This document shows positions 22,864-33,960 of a stretch of DNA of 64,000 bases, one piece after another. The position numbers and the translations under genes were made by a program. The notes under the pieces were generated by a model, which was not told where the DNA came from, did no database searches, and was given only the letters and a program-made list of their open reading frames with translations. The stretch comes from Fragilariopsis cylindrus CCMP1102 (Eukaryota > Bacillariophyta > Bacillariophyceae > Bacillariales > Bacillariaceae). The stretch spans positions 310,001 through 374,000 of the forward strand of contig FMBT01000300.1 in the NCBI GenBank assembly GCA_900095095.1, given 5' to 3'. The stretch's first letter is position 1. Every line of letters starts with the position of its first letter.

Positions 22864-24475
22864 ATGGTGGCTTCAGCTGTCTTCATAACAGACCTACAGG
22901 GGAAGGCTATCATCAGTCGAAATTACAGAGGCGACGTTCCTTTGACACAAGTTATCGAAACTTTTGCGAAGTATCTAGTGGAAGTTGACGATGAGGCTAA
23001 GAAACCTGTCTTTCATGTTGACGTGAACGGCGATGTCCAAAGTGGAGAAGATGTCGGGGCGACTGGTACGGGGGGAGAACATTTTGTTTACGTATCGGTA
23101 AGTACTGATCAACGCTATTCATCCCCCTTTTTAAATTACATTTCAGAGTTAGATTTGACTATTTTCAATTTTAGGCTTTAAATGCATCGGAGGTCATTTG
23201 AAGGTATTTGTTCCTATGCTTTCGTCTGTCGAAACTAACAGCTGTTCCAACCTTTGTTTCTTTTGTGGTTACCTACCGTACCGTCTTGTGTTGCTGCTAT
23301 GGCTTCGACCTCTGTACAATATTAATATTATCCGTGAAAATTAGCACCAAAATGTTTATCTTTGTGCAGTAACGACGAAGAACTCCAATGTTGCTTTGAT
23401 ATTTACATTTTTGTATCGTTTGGCACAAGTTTTTAAAGATTATTTTGGTTCGTTGGAAGAGGAATCGATTCGAGATAATTTTGTAGTCATTTATGAATTA
23501 TTAGACGAAACAATGGATCACGGTATGCCACAGTCGTTGGATAGTAACATTTTACGATCCTTCATCACTCAAGATGCTAATCGAATGTCAGAAGATTCTA
23601 AGAGTAAGCCACCGGTGGCATTAACCAATGCAGTTTCTTGGCGTGCTGAGGGTATTAAACACAAAAAGAATGAAATTTTCCTTGACGTAGTAGAAAAATT
23701 GAACCTTTTGGTTGCCGCCAATGGTACTGTTTTGCACTCTGAAATTAATGCGGCAGTTAAGATGAGATCCTTTTTATCGGGTATGCCAGAATTGAAACTC
23801 GGTTTAAACGACAAACTTATGTTCGAGGCGACTGGACGTTCCAACCAAGCTAAAGGAAAGTCGATTGAACTGGAGGATATTAAATTCCATCAATGTGTAC
23901 GACTGGCAAGATTTGAAAATGATAGAACGATTTCATTTATTCCTCCTGACGGTGAATTTGATCTTATGACGTATCGTCTCAATACGAAGGTAAAGCCATT
24001 AATTTGGGTAGAAGCTGTAGTCGAACCACATAAGGGATCACGTATCGAATACATGATCAAAACGAGATCCCAATTTAAATCGAGAAGTGTTGCCAATAAT
24101 GTTGAGATTATTATCCCAGTTCCACCGGACGTCGACAGTCCATCATTCAAATCTAGTGTCGGTAATGTAACATATCTTCCCGACAAAGACGCTATTGTCT
24201 GGAATATTAAGCAATTTCATGGAGGGAGAGAGTATCTGATGAGAGCTCATTTTGGATTGCCTTCGATCAGTGCTGCCGATGTCGATCCTGACGGTAAGAA
24301 GAAGGGAGAAAACTCATGGAAGAAACCGATTAGTGTTAATTTTGAAATCCCATACTTTACCGTTAGTGGTATTCAAGTACGTTATTTGAAAATAATTGAA
24401 AAGAGTGGCTACCAAGCATTACCATGGGTACGATACATTACGGCTAATGGTGATTATCAACTTCGAATGGCGTAA
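22864..24475 (+). CDS. AP1M: AP-1 clathrin adaptor complex mu subunit (2 exons)
   Basis: Exon 1 is 22864-23097 and exon 2 is 23345-24475; the intron is 247 nt and the product 454 aa. The join gives 'GGEHFVYVS' + 'HQNVYLCAVTTKNSNVALIF', matching the longin-type N-domain of mu1. The start MVASAVFITDLQGKAIISRN is the family start. The C-terminal mu homology domain includes 'VSWRAEGIKHKKNEIFLDVV', 'FHQCVRLARFENDRTISFIP' and 'IPYFTVSGIQVRYLKIIEKS'. It is very close to AP-1 mu rather than mu2-4. It recognises YxxPhi sorting signals at the trans-Golgi network and endosomes. A stretch between strands of the N-domain ('VNGDVQSGEDVGATGTGG') is longer than in animals. Confidence 0.95.
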
Positions 24476-24701
24476 GAATATAAAATATGTAATGTAATAT
24501 TGTCTATTTAAATTTTATAAATGAAACACTATGGGAGTAAAACAAATAAATGCTTCTATTTGTAGCCTATCGTAGATGTGCTTCGCTCGCATGTCCTTTC
24601 ATATATAGGCACCACTAAAATACCTCAAAATATATTCGTTTTGACAGAGGAAAATCATATATGAATATATTATTTGTCAATCGAAGCGCAAGAAGATGGA
24701 C

Positions 24702-26288
24702 TTATTTACTATACTCCATTAACTTGGGATTATCATACAAGCCTCGTTGCCTGTCGATACGAATCAACCCATTTCCGACAACCAAATCAAGGTGATCACT
24801 CCGTTCCTTCAACTTTTTCAACTTTCCATTGATGGATGGTGCGATGTCAACTATTACAGGGTCTGCTAAACCACCTTGATCTACCTGAATATCACGAAAA
24901 TGTTTCCAGTGAAGTTGATGAGAGAGTTTGGTGTCGACATCCCAATCGTGACCATCACCGTGTAAATATACGACAGGTAAATCTTGCCGATGAGTAATGT
25001 TGACAAAGTAATCAGCTACGGACAAGAAAAATGGTCTAGTCCTTGGAGAACGCAAGGCATGACCGAGAATGATAACACCCCGTATCTCCAATTTTTCAAA
25101 ATGCGATTCTATATTATATGCCACCCATTCTTTGTTCATCTTCATTCGTGCATTCCAAGAATCTATATCCTCATGATCTAGTGGAGCATTAATCAAATGA
25201 ATCCCTATAAACAAAATACCTTCCCTATAGAAAACAAATAATTCCTGATTTTCCGATGACCGTTCAATGCCTAAAGGTTTATAATCATTTTTATGCCATT
25301 TAGTTTCAAGGGTACCAAAATACTGAAGAAAAAAGTTGAAACTTTCGGTTCGATTCGGGCAGTCATACCAATCATTGTCTCCGGGTACTACAATCGTTGG
25401 TAGGGGGCTAGGAAAAATAAAAGTAATATCCAGTAATATTTCAAATGAGGAAAACATTATAGGTTACTAGTAGTGTGAGAATAGGCGATCGATCAAAAAC
25501 ATACATGTTTGGGATAAAAAATTTGATGTGAATACTGTATTCAATACACTGACTGTACTGTACAACTCACCCTTTGCGAAGCAAGGTAGAGATATTTTTG
25601 TAAGAAGATTCTTCACATTGTGTATTCGCAATTTTCTGAATATCGCCCACATGAACCGTAAATGATAGGTTACGTTCTGGATGTGTCTTTACATATTTCT
25701 TCATTTCAGACATTTGAATTCCCAGTCTACTTTCTTGCCAATCTCTGTACTGCCATAGTGTGATATGATATGATATGATATGATAGGACGATACAATATG
25801 ATATGATGTGTATTGGATATGAATAGATAAATAATAAGGAAAAAATGGTTCAGAACTATTCCAAATAGGAAATTAGCAGTTTTCATGGAACGAAAGGCCT
25901 CATTCAGACAGGACTCTCTCACTCGTTCCCTTATTTATTTGTGTATCAAAAAAAAAATCCTGTAACATACCGGTGTATCACCCATCAAATAAAAGCTAAA
26001 AGCATTGAACGTAGTCGTAGTAGCATCTTCTTTCTTCTTCAAATTGTAGTCTTTTGTGCCGTCAGGTTGAGGTAAAATCACCGTGCTTTCTAAGCTTATT
26101 TTCGTCAATATCGTTCCTCTTGCGTTGGATGTTGTTGATGTCGTTGTTGTTATTTTTATTATTCGGTGACTATTCAAAATTATAATAACGAAAGAACCGC
26201 CTCCAACAAATAATAACACCCATTTCAATATTCTACGTTGAGAAAAAGATAGGAGATCTGATCTCTCTTTAAGTCGGATATCCACCAT
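24702..26288 (-). CDS. Membrane-anchored metallophosphoesterase A (3 exons)
   Basis: Exons 26288-25971, 25749-25571 and 25407-24702, giving 400 aa. A single N-terminal membrane segment ('ILKWVLLFVGGGSFVIIIL') suggests a type II anchor. The calcineurin-like phosphoesterase motifs are 'YLMGDTP', 'HVGDIQK', 'VVPGDNDWYDC', 'IILGHALRS' and 'YLHGDGHDWDV', which supply the metal ligands of PF00149-type enzymes. It is a paralog of the gene at 28527-30041, with the first intron at the same codon (after GDTP). Exon 2 ends in 'LLRKG', and this gene has an extra intron there that the paralog lacks. Intron 1 carries ATATC/ATATG pentamer repeats (about 25757-25785). The substrate is unknown. Confidence 0.82.
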
Positions 26289-26869
26289 AATTAAATTTAA
26301 TATCAAAATGCTTGGTATTACCCTACTACTAGTTTTCTGTTGTTTTGTGTAATCACCTTTGGGATTAATTTCTTGGGCATCACGACAAGAGAGAAATCCG
26401 AATTCTAGAAACTCTCACTTGTTGCCATATCTCAAATTGATCGGTACAGTATGTATGATGATAGTATACGTAACTTCTCCGTCTCTTGCTAGGAGACTAC
26501 TAGTCTAGAAAGTAATGAAGGTGTTTTTTGACAGTTGGATCAAAAACTGACAGCTAGCGGTTGATGAGATGATTCTACCAGTATAAGTGGTTTTGTTGAG
26601 ACGAAAGTAGAATTGGTTCAAAATTAGACCGCCATGGTCAATTGCCTATTTATGGATGGAGGGAGTATGATGTTATTATTTTACTGATAAAACGTTGGCT
26701 TCACTTTCACGTCTCAAAATTTTATCGCGCAAAAAGCGTCTTGAAAAATCTCACAGATTTCTTGGAATTATCACTTTTCACAATAACAACACAGCACAAC
26801 AACGGTATCTGTTATCAGGTATATTAATCATTGCACATATCATCATTCGCTTTTATTGTTTGATATAAA
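26289..26869. promoter_or_regulatory. Divergent gap between phosphoesterase A and the ankyrin gene
   Basis: About 580 nt between two divergent starts. No ORF or strong motif was seen. Confidence 0.4.
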
Positions 26870-28144
26870 ATGGGCAATCGTTCGTCGACATCGATACAGC
26901 AAGCTCCTCCTACTGGACCGCCAGCGCTACTATCGGCTGCTGTTCGTGGTGACTTGAAAAAGTTTCGGGAGTCTTGGACAAACAATGAGGAAGCAGCTAT
27001 TATACATGTGAAAGACGCGCAAAAAAATAATTGTCTACATGCACTTTTCAGTTGCCGTAGCATTGAAAATGAAAATAATTGCTTCGAAATATTGAACGAC
27101 ATCCATAATTCGCTCTCGGATTTACAAGTCAAAGAAGCGTATCGAGAGAAAAATACCATAGGTTGTACTCCTCTTTGGATACTAGTTGCGTATGGGAATG
27201 TAAAATTATTGAAGAAAGTACAACAACTATTGTTTGCCGATGATAATGATAATGATGATGGTGATGGTAATGATATTGATGATGATCAGAAAAACAAGAA
27301 GAACAAGGATGATGATTTTCCTACAATGCTATGTATACCCAATAATCAGGGAGATACACCATTTTTAGCAACGTGTTCTCAAGGAAATATTGATATGATT
27401 CAATTTTTAAAAGAGGAGATATTGACGTCCGATCAATTCAATAGAGCATTGACTGAAGCAAACCAAAAAGGAACAACACCATTACAGATAATCGTTGGGA
27501 ATCATCATATCGAATTATTACAGTATGTACTTCAGGAACAAGGTAGTAATTCTGTTCTTCATGATCAACTGTTGATTTCTAATACAGCAGGATTGTCACT
27601 TTTCCATATATGTTCTGAACGCAATGCCCATGCAATACTTCAAAAACTTTTTACTTATAATATTGTTATTCAGAATCAGAAGACGACTACAATAAATAAC
27701 AATAATGAGGAAGAAGAAGACTATTATATCGCAGCATTGGAACAAATATTATCATTAAAAGATAAAAATGGTGCTAATGCATTACACGTTGCTGCATTCT
27801 GTGGAAATTTTGAGACTGTACAACTTTGGATCGATATGATTAATAGTAATAATAAGAGTGAATATTCTGATGATGTTACCAATAAAACGAGCAGCCAGAG
27901 CCAGAGCAGTAAGAAATCTACGATAGTTATTGATATGTTGGACAAATTAGATGGACAAGGAAGGACAGCATATTGGTTAGGAATGGTCCAAGGTCACGAT
28001 ACAATTGGAAAACTATTGGCAGAAGAAGGTGTTGATACGGTACATCCTAAAATGGTGAAAGAAATAACAGAGGCTAAAGAAAAACGATCGAATAAGCAAC
28101 AAACTCGGGCTGTCGATGGATCCGCATTGCTCAGTAAACAATAA
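26870..28144 (+). CDS. Ankyrin-repeat protein with predicted N-myristoylation
   Basis: Single exon, 424 aa. The start MGNRSSTS fits an N-myristoylation site (Gly2, Ser at 5-6), so membrane attachment is likely. Ankyrin-type repeats are visible as 'GPPALLSAAVRGDLKKFRES', 'GCTPLWILVAYGNVKLLKKV', 'QGDTPFLATCSQGNIDMIQF', 'KGTTPLQIIVGNHHIELLQY', 'GLSLFHICSERNAHAILQKL', 'GANALHVAAFCGNFETVQLW' and 'GRTAYWLGMVQGHDTIGKLL'. Asp-rich and Ser/Gln-rich linkers interrupt the array. No catalytic domain is seen, so it is probably a scaffold. It sits between the two paralogous phosphoesterases. Confidence 0.85.
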   Translation: MGNRSSTSIQQAPPTGPPALLSAAVRGDLKKFRESWTNNEEAAIIHVKDAQKNNCLHALFSCRSIENENNCFEILNDIHNSLSDLQVKEAYREKNTIGCTPLWILVAYGNVKLLKKVQQLLFADDNDNDDGDGNDIDDDQKNKKNKDDDFPTMLCIPNNQGDTPFLATCSQGNIDMIQFLKEEILTSDQFNRALTEANQKGTTPLQIIVGNHHIELLQYVLQEQGSNSVLHDQLLISNTAGLSLFHICSERNAHAILQKLFTYNIVIQNQKTTTINNNNEEEEDYYIAALEQILSLKDKNGANALHVAAFCGNFETVQLWIDMINSNNKSEYSDDVTNKTSSQSQSSKKSTIVIDMLDKLDGQGRTAYWLGMVQGHDTIGKLLAEEGVDTVHPKMVKEITEAKEKRSNKQQTRAVDGSALLSKQ

Positions 28145-28526
28145 CGACGGCTAGTAGGATTCACGACGCTTGATATCCGATCTTGCCATCAAAAACAAAA
28201 ACAAAATGAACGCGAGATCATTGTACTGCACTCGCGATCAGCAAGTTTATGAAAGAACACTTTATTCGACGATAAAGTATGTGGTGTTTGAAATCGCAAA
28301 TTTCAGCTAAGTCCTCTACTAGCTAGCTTATGTTGGAATAAGCCTAAAAACGTATTTTATTTGCAATGATTCTCAACATACCATTCGCTTTTACAAAGTA
28401 CGCAAGGTCGCTTAACTAAATTGAGCGAATGTATAATATTGCGTGAAAATAATTAAAATCCTTGGTTGAAACGTGCAAAATAGTAATAATTCTAAATTAT
28501 GATCAAATTAGCAGTAAAATATTACA
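28145..28526. other. Convergent gap, nothing recognised
   Basis: About 380 nt between convergent 3' ends of the ankyrin gene and phosphoesterase B. No gene was seen. Confidence 0.5.
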
Positions 28527-30041
28527 TCAAACAATGTCCATAGGATTTTCGTACCGACCTTGTCTTTGGTCGAGACGAAACAGGCCTTTTCCAAACGTAG
28601 TTATAATACCATCGCCTTTATCCTTTTGAAACCCCTGGACAGTACCTTTTCGTTGTGCTGCTACGTCAAAAATAACTGGATCAGCAAATCCAGATTGTTC
28701 AATTTGGACATCGTAAAAATAATCCCAATTAACGTCGTCAGGGAACGTTCGATCCACTACATATGTGAGCCCATCACCATGTAGGTACATTACAGGGACC
28801 TCACGAGTAGCAATGTTAGTAAAGTATTTCGCCATGTTTTTAAAGAACGGACGGTTGCGTTCTGATCGTCCAGCGTGTCCCATTATGAAAACGCCTCTAA
28901 TTACACGCTTTGCAAAGTTCGTTTCAACAGATTCGGCTAACCATTCCATACTCGATTTCATTCGTTTGTCTCTTGACGTTTTTGATTCTGTATTGAGTGG
29001 TGCGTCGATCATGTGAACTCCTATGAAAAGAATACCCTCGACGTAAAAGTTAAACAATTCTGGATTGTCCTCCGATCGTTGTATGTCTAAATTTACATAA
29101 TGTTCAGAATGCCACTTCGAGACGAAATTCGGACCAAAATTGTTCATAAAGTAACCAAAGGCTTCCTCACGTCGAGGACAATTGTACCAATCATTGTTCC
29201 CGGGAACAACAAACGTTGGACGTGGCCCTTTGGTAATAATGTAACTAACTCGTTCATATGCTGACTCGGCGCAGAGTGAATTCGAAACTTTTTGTGTATC
29301 TCCTAGGTGAAGGCCCAAACTAATATTACGTTGAGGATTATCTTTGCTATAATCCCTCAGATCTGCCATTTGAGATCGGAGTCTTTTTTCTTGCCAATCA
29401 GTATACTGTAGTTTTGAAAGTGATCCACCAAGAACGAGAGAGAAAAGAAAAAACTTAATGAGGAAGATATTTTCTTTTGGACAAATCTCTAAACCGAAAC
29501 GAAACTTTAAAATGGGAGGGGGGAAATTATATAATATGAAAGAGATAGCATAATTATCATATGTGTATTCTTTTATCCTTACCGGTGTATCCGTGATGAC
29601 GTAAAAACTGAATCCGTTGAAATCTGAAGAATTGTTTCCTGCTTTCGTTATATAATCCATTGACCCGTCACTTGGTTTGGGAAGTATACTATTTTCCAAT
29701 TTAGCCAAAAGAGCGGCATCTGTAGTTTTCGATTTCGACTTTGATTTCGTCCGAGAGGTATGTATCGATCCTCCGTACATGCTAGATCCATAATTGGCGC
29801 TCACAACATGTTGTTCAGCACCGGCACTATCATGGATTTCAAGACTGTCATTGTGTTCGCTTTCTGCGATCTTCGACTGGACGATTTTTTTTTGGTTTTC
29901 ATACGTCCGAACGGCATTCAAACATACTAGGATGAACAGAGCATAAATCGCAATAAGCCATACGGGTTTCCTTGCTGTCGACGTCGTCGTCGACGTCGAC
30001 AAAGTTGAACGTGATATAGCAGTATTGGATATTTCTACCAT
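28527..30041 (-). CDS. Membrane-anchored metallophosphoesterase B (2 exons)
   Basis: Exon 1 is 30041-29583 and exon 2 is 29405-28527, giving 445 aa. The 177-nt intron is stop-free and a multiple of three, so a naive ORF reads through it; the join 'ITDTP' + 'YTDWQEKRL' matches paralog A. A type II membrane segment lies near the N-terminus ('VWLIAIYALFILVCLNAV'), followed by a longer Ser/Lys-rich stem than in A. Motifs: 'VITDTP', 'HLGDTQK', 'VVPGNNDWYNC', 'IMGHAGRS', but 'YLHGDGLTYVV' where A has 'YLHGDGHDWDV'. The His-to-Leu change removes a residue that is normally a metal ligand, so activity may be altered or lost. Confidence 0.82.
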   Translation of the reverse strand: MVEISNTAISRSTLSTSTTTSTARKPVWLIAIYALFILVCLNAVRTYENQKKIVQSKIAESEHNDSLEIHDSAGAEQHVVSANYGSSMYGGSIHTSRTKSKSKSKTTDAALLAKLENSILPKPSDGSMDYITKAGNNSSDFNGFSFYVITDTPVRIKEYTYDNYAISFILYNFPPPILKFRFGLEICPKENIFLIKFFLFSLVLGGSLSKLQYTDWQEKRLRSQMADLRDYSKDNPQRNISLGLHLGDTQKVSNSLCAESAYERVSYIITKGPRPTFVVPGNNDWYNCPRREEAFGYFMNNFGPNFVSKWHSEHYVNLDIQRSEDNPELFNFYVEGILFIGVHMIDAPLNTESKTSRDKRMKSSMEWLAESVETNFAKRVIRGVFIMGHAGRSERNRPFFKNMAKYFTNIATREVPVMYLHGDGLTYVVDRTFPDDVNWDYFYDVQIEQSGFADPVIFDVAAQRKGTVQGFQKDKGDGIITTFGKGLFRLDQRQGRYENPMDIV

Positions 30042-30684
30042 GTTTTGCCTTGCCTTGCTTGCTTTTTTATCCCTTTATTTCTGTGCCCTGCGGATGTGAT
30101 ACCTTATAGAATTTCCTTCTGGATGTGATAGAAGGTAGGCGGATCCACGATTCACTCTGGCTAGCTAGCTCTATGCCTTATTGCTTGTAACAGTAAGGAA
30201 CAAGATCTCCAATAAAGTTTTCGCCATGGTCGTTTGTCGTCGTGAGCTAAGCGTGAAACTTTGTTCTTAGTAGCGTTCACACACACGTGATACGGGAATA
30301 AATTTAAATAATACTAGTAACTAACACCGTACGACTAATTTTCTATAATTTTGTCGCGCCATCCGTCCGATAAAGTATTGGGGGAAGGTGTGTTAATTTT
30401 TGGGGGGAGACGATTTCAAATTTCAGATCACTGACTCACTCCACAAATTTCGACATTTCGTAGAAAATGAATTACGCATTCATGATGATGATGTGATACA
30501 ATGATGTAGTGAGTTGTAGTGAGAGTATTATGAACAACGACAACGAAAGCCTGTTTGTCATCGATGGGAGAATCTCAGGACCAGAGCTAAATCGACGAGG
30601 ATTGAAGAAAGCAATAATATACATATAGTAACGAACATAGGTGTACCCCATAGCTCTCATAATTTGATATACACCGTTACAATA
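30042..30684. promoter_or_regulatory. Divergent gap between phosphoesterase B and the methyltransferase
   Basis: About 640 nt with divergent starts on both sides. No ORF of note; AT-rich. Confidence 0.4.
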
Positions 30685-31884
30685 ATGAAGTACGTTACGT
30701 TCCCATCATTCTCAATTCTTTCAGTATTGATCTGTCTTGTTTTTCTTGAAGGACGGTCAGTATGTTCCTTTATTGGTAACACGGGTTCTACAACCTCATC
30801 TTCTCTAAGATCGACGATGGCAGACTATGATTTAATGAAGAAAGAAGAATTGATGAAACAAAAAAAGAAATTATTGTCGTTGCTTGGTCCAAAAACATAC
30901 AAAGATCCTGTTTTGGCAGATCCGATCACAAAAGAAGGAATCCAAATCACCTCAAATGGTGGTACGTCATATAAAATACAATCCCCAACTGCTACGTATA
31001 AAGGAAGTGCTGAAACGTATTTGGATCTGCTGGAACCTGTTCCGGAAAGTACTTCTTCCGATAACAGTGCCTCATCATCGTCGTCATCACCCTTGTTGAA
31101 GGCCGTAATGCGTCAGGCTGTTCCATTTATTCCACCAAATCTTCGTGGACAATTTTCGTCACTTATGAGTGTGGATGGAGAAGAAGGAGGAGAAGATGAA
31201 TATGTTCCTATGAGAGATTTGTTTACAAACCCAACAGTGTCATTTGCATATGAACGAGGATGGCGACAGCAATTTGCGACTGCTGGGTTTCCTGGTCCAG
31301 ATACAGAGGCTGAGATGGCTATGGATTACTTTGCTCCTGTCGTTGCAATGGCAAGTCCACAAACATCTGTTGTAGTTGATATGTCGTGTGCTACAGGATT
31401 ATTTACTCGTAGATTAGCAACTTCAGGAAAGTACGGACGAGTTTTGGGTTGTGATTATTCACCATCAATGTTAACCGAAGCAAGACGAAGGATCAATGCT
31501 GACCCCAAGCTCTCGAATAATAACTCGTTAGATCTAGTTCGTCTTGACGTAGGACAGATTCCAATGAGGACAGATTCCGTAGATGCATTGCATGCCGGTG
31601 CTGCTATGCATTGTTGGCCTGATCTAAATGCAGCAATGTCCGAAATTCATCGTACACTCAAGCCGGGTGGAAGGTACTTCGCTACGACGTTTCTATCGAC
31701 ATTTTTTAAAAATGTAGCAGCAATGGATGGTCAAGCTGGAATGACTCCTTCACAACAGGCATTTCAATATTTTGATTCAGTTGATACACTACGAGATTTA
31801 TTGATTAGTGGTGGATTCGATGAGGACAAGATACTGATAGAAGTTTTGGGTTCTGCTTGTGTAGTTATCAGAGCCGAAAAGTAG
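30685..31884 (+). CDS. Plastid-targeted SAM-dependent methyltransferase (class I)
   Basis: Single exon, 399 aa from the ATG at 30685. The N-terminal signal peptide ('FPSFSILSVLICLVFLEG') is followed by 'SVCSFIGN', which fits plastid routing. The Rossmann methyltransferase domain has motif I 'VVVDMSCATGLFTRRL' (about residue 229), 'GRVLGCDYSPSMLTEARR' (acidic residue for SAM ribose), 'DALHAGAAMHCWPDLNAAMS' and 'LKPGGRYFATTF'. This matches the UbiE/methyltransferase-11 group, including plant plastid proteins of unknown substrate. The first about 120 residues, with a Ser-rich linker, contain a Trm112/PIG-style 'DPVLADPITKEGI' segment that is often found before this domain. Confidence 0.85.
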   Translation: MKYVTFPSFSILSVLICLVFLEGRSVCSFIGNTGSTTSSSLRSTMADYDLMKKEELMKQKKKLLSLLGPKTYKDPVLADPITKEGIQITSNGGTSYKIQSPTATYKGSAETYLDLLEPVPESTSSDNSASSSSSSPLLKAVMRQAVPFIPPNLRGQFSSLMSVDGEEGGEDEYVPMRDLFTNPTVSFAYERGWRQQFATAGFPGPDTEAEMAMDYFAPVVAMASPQTSVVVDMSCATGLFTRRLATSGKYGRVLGCDYSPSMLTEARRRINADPKLSNNNSLDLVRLDVGQIPMRTDSVDALHAGAAMHCWPDLNAAMSEIHRTLKPGGRYFATTFLSTFFKNVAAMDGQAGMTPSQQAFQYFDSVDTLRDLLISGGFDEDKILIEVLGSACVVIRAEK

Positions 31885-32346
31885 TACTAGTACGTGTAGT
31901 TGTAACGAATTCGATTCATTATAAAAGAGGGATTATACAATATTTTTTTACAATCAGTTTTACTATTTTAATACAATCTTTCGCACATATACACCATATG
32001 ACGATCATTATCTATCGTATGAACATCATAATGACGTTACTATTACTATTGTCAAGCTATTTCGTATCTCTTCTTCAAAAATCTGTAATTTATCACTATT
32101 GTAGATTTATTTTGCGTGGATCAGTTTATATATTATAATTTATTTACTTATTTTTTTCTTTGGGGGGGGGGGGGGGGGTATCTTCAATTCAGTCAGTGGA
32201 CAAAGGGAAAATCCGCACACCCACACACGTACACATAACACACCATATATATAATTAGTATTGTTAATTCATTGGACAACAACACCTCTATAATGGCTCA
32301 CACTAACAGTCACTTCATGCCTCGTCGTAATTGTTCGAAGATGAGA
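31885..32346. other. Convergent gap with a G17 tract
   Basis: About 460 nt. A run of 17 G lies at 32162-32178. No gene was seen. Confidence 0.6.
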
Positions 32347-33476
32347 TTATTTATTGCCACCAGTCAAAAACGCTGTTCCGACTGAATGACGTAGGGATGC
32401 GACCGTGGATGGATCATGCTCAACGATCAACGAGTTGGCTCCCACAGATGCAAGAGTATCAAAATATTGAGTCAATAACAAGATATCCATAACATCCTTG
32501 GGTGTGGCTCCTTCCACTTCACTGGAAAAGCTTCCAACAGATTCTTGTAAACCATGTACAATGGCCTTTCTTTGACGAGCGACACCCAAACCACTTAGGT
32601 ATCGAGCTTCTGCCTCAGCTTCTGCTGCCTTTACCTGTTTGACCTTATCGGCTTCAGCCTTGTGACTAGCAGCTACAGGAGGTGGAAAAATAAAACAAAG
32701 AAAATAGAAAAATGGAGACAAATAAATTAGTGTACCGTATTTTCCAAAACACGATTCACATTTTTTTTTTTAAATTAAAGATAATAAATAACGTGACGAT
32801 GATTGTATGTATAAAGTTTACATACCTTCTTTCAAACGTCTACTGGCATTAATTTCATTCATACTGGCCTTAACACGATTGTCCGGTGCTAGATCAGTTA
32901 CCAAAGTTTTCTTAATCTCGTACCCATAATCCTTCATAACATCTCTTAGTTGAGTTAAGACGGCGCTTCCGACCTCATCTTTCGATACGAATGCATCATC
33001 GAGGTCCATTCTTGGTACAGTTGAACGGACAACATCGAAGACTTGAAAAAGGAAAACAAAAATTTAATTGATTCAAGAAATAGAATAAAATTAGTCAAGG
33101 GAAAAAAGAATGAAAGAAAGAAGAAATAGAAGATAATAATAATTCAAAAAAGAATGAATTCTCTCGTTTTCTTACCATACGATTGAATCTGATTTCGAGG
33201 ATCAGTCAATCTGTAGTATGCATCATATGCACCATCCACCAACACACGGTATTGGACAGCAACACCTACTTGAACAAAAACATTGTCCTTAGTTTTGGTT
33301 TCGCAAACAACATCCAACTGTTGGATACGGAGCGACATTCGTCCTACAACATTACTGAGTGGATAAAAAATACAATGAAGGCCCGGATCAAGTAATTGTT
33401 TAAATTGGCCTAAATCTTCAACTACCCCCACCTCCTGGGTGCGGACGCAAACGAGACAGCAACAAGCATCGGACAT
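32347..33476 (-). CDS. Hypersensitive-induced-response (HIR) protein, SPFH/Band 7 family (3 exons)
   Basis: Exons 33476-33176, 33041-32826 and 32672-32347, giving 280 aa. It aligns by eye with plant HIR proteins throughout: 'LDPGLHCIFYPLSNVVGRMS', 'LRIQQLDVVCETKTKDNVFV', 'VFDVVRSTVPRMDLDDAF', 'MNEINASRR', 'EARYLSGLGVARQRKAIVHG' and 'KDVMDILLLTQYFDT'. In place of the MGNxxxC start of plant HIRs it begins MSDACCCLVCV, so the Cys cluster is a likely palmitoylation site for microdomain anchoring. HIR proteins form membrane-microdomain scaffolds; in plants they take part in immune cell death. The role in algae is unknown. Confidence 0.93.
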
Positions 33477-33960
33477 TTTTTTGTTAAATTAATTGATACT
33501 GTATAAGTTTATTGTGAGTGAGTGAGTGATGATCAAAATGGGCTTTTGGATCGTGTTTCGCTGTTTAGCTAGTTGTCTGTGTCGTTGTTGATGATTGATT
33601 GATTGCAAATTAAAAGACGGGATTGCGTGGTGTGTTGTACGTGCTAAAGAGTACAGCAGTGAGTAAGTGGCGCAATGAAAATCTTTCTTGGAAATTTTCC
33701 ATACAAGTAATAACAAGCGAACTCAAAAAGAATGGAAGATTAGGACTAAATCATGCTTCAAAACACTCTCAAATACCCTCCAATATATATAATATTTTCT
33801 CTCTCCTCTATCAATGATGTATATCTTACTTATCAGATTCAGCTAAGTTGACCCGCCTCCTACCTAGATGGGTAGTAGGTCCTGGTTGGGCGGCAGGCAT
33901 AAAAGAACATAAAAGCGGGCCTCATAGCGTAGCATAGCTAAGAATAAAAAAAGATGAGGA
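33477..33960. other. Intergenic, nothing recognised
   Basis: 5' side of the HIR gene. AT-rich, with no supported gene. Confidence 0.4.

Noticed and set aside
29406-29582. Extra 59 residues inside phosphoesterase B (continuous ORF)
   Set aside because: Stop-free intron: GTAAGG donor, CTACAG acceptor, and paralog A has an intron at the same codon. The spliced sequence restores the family motif order.
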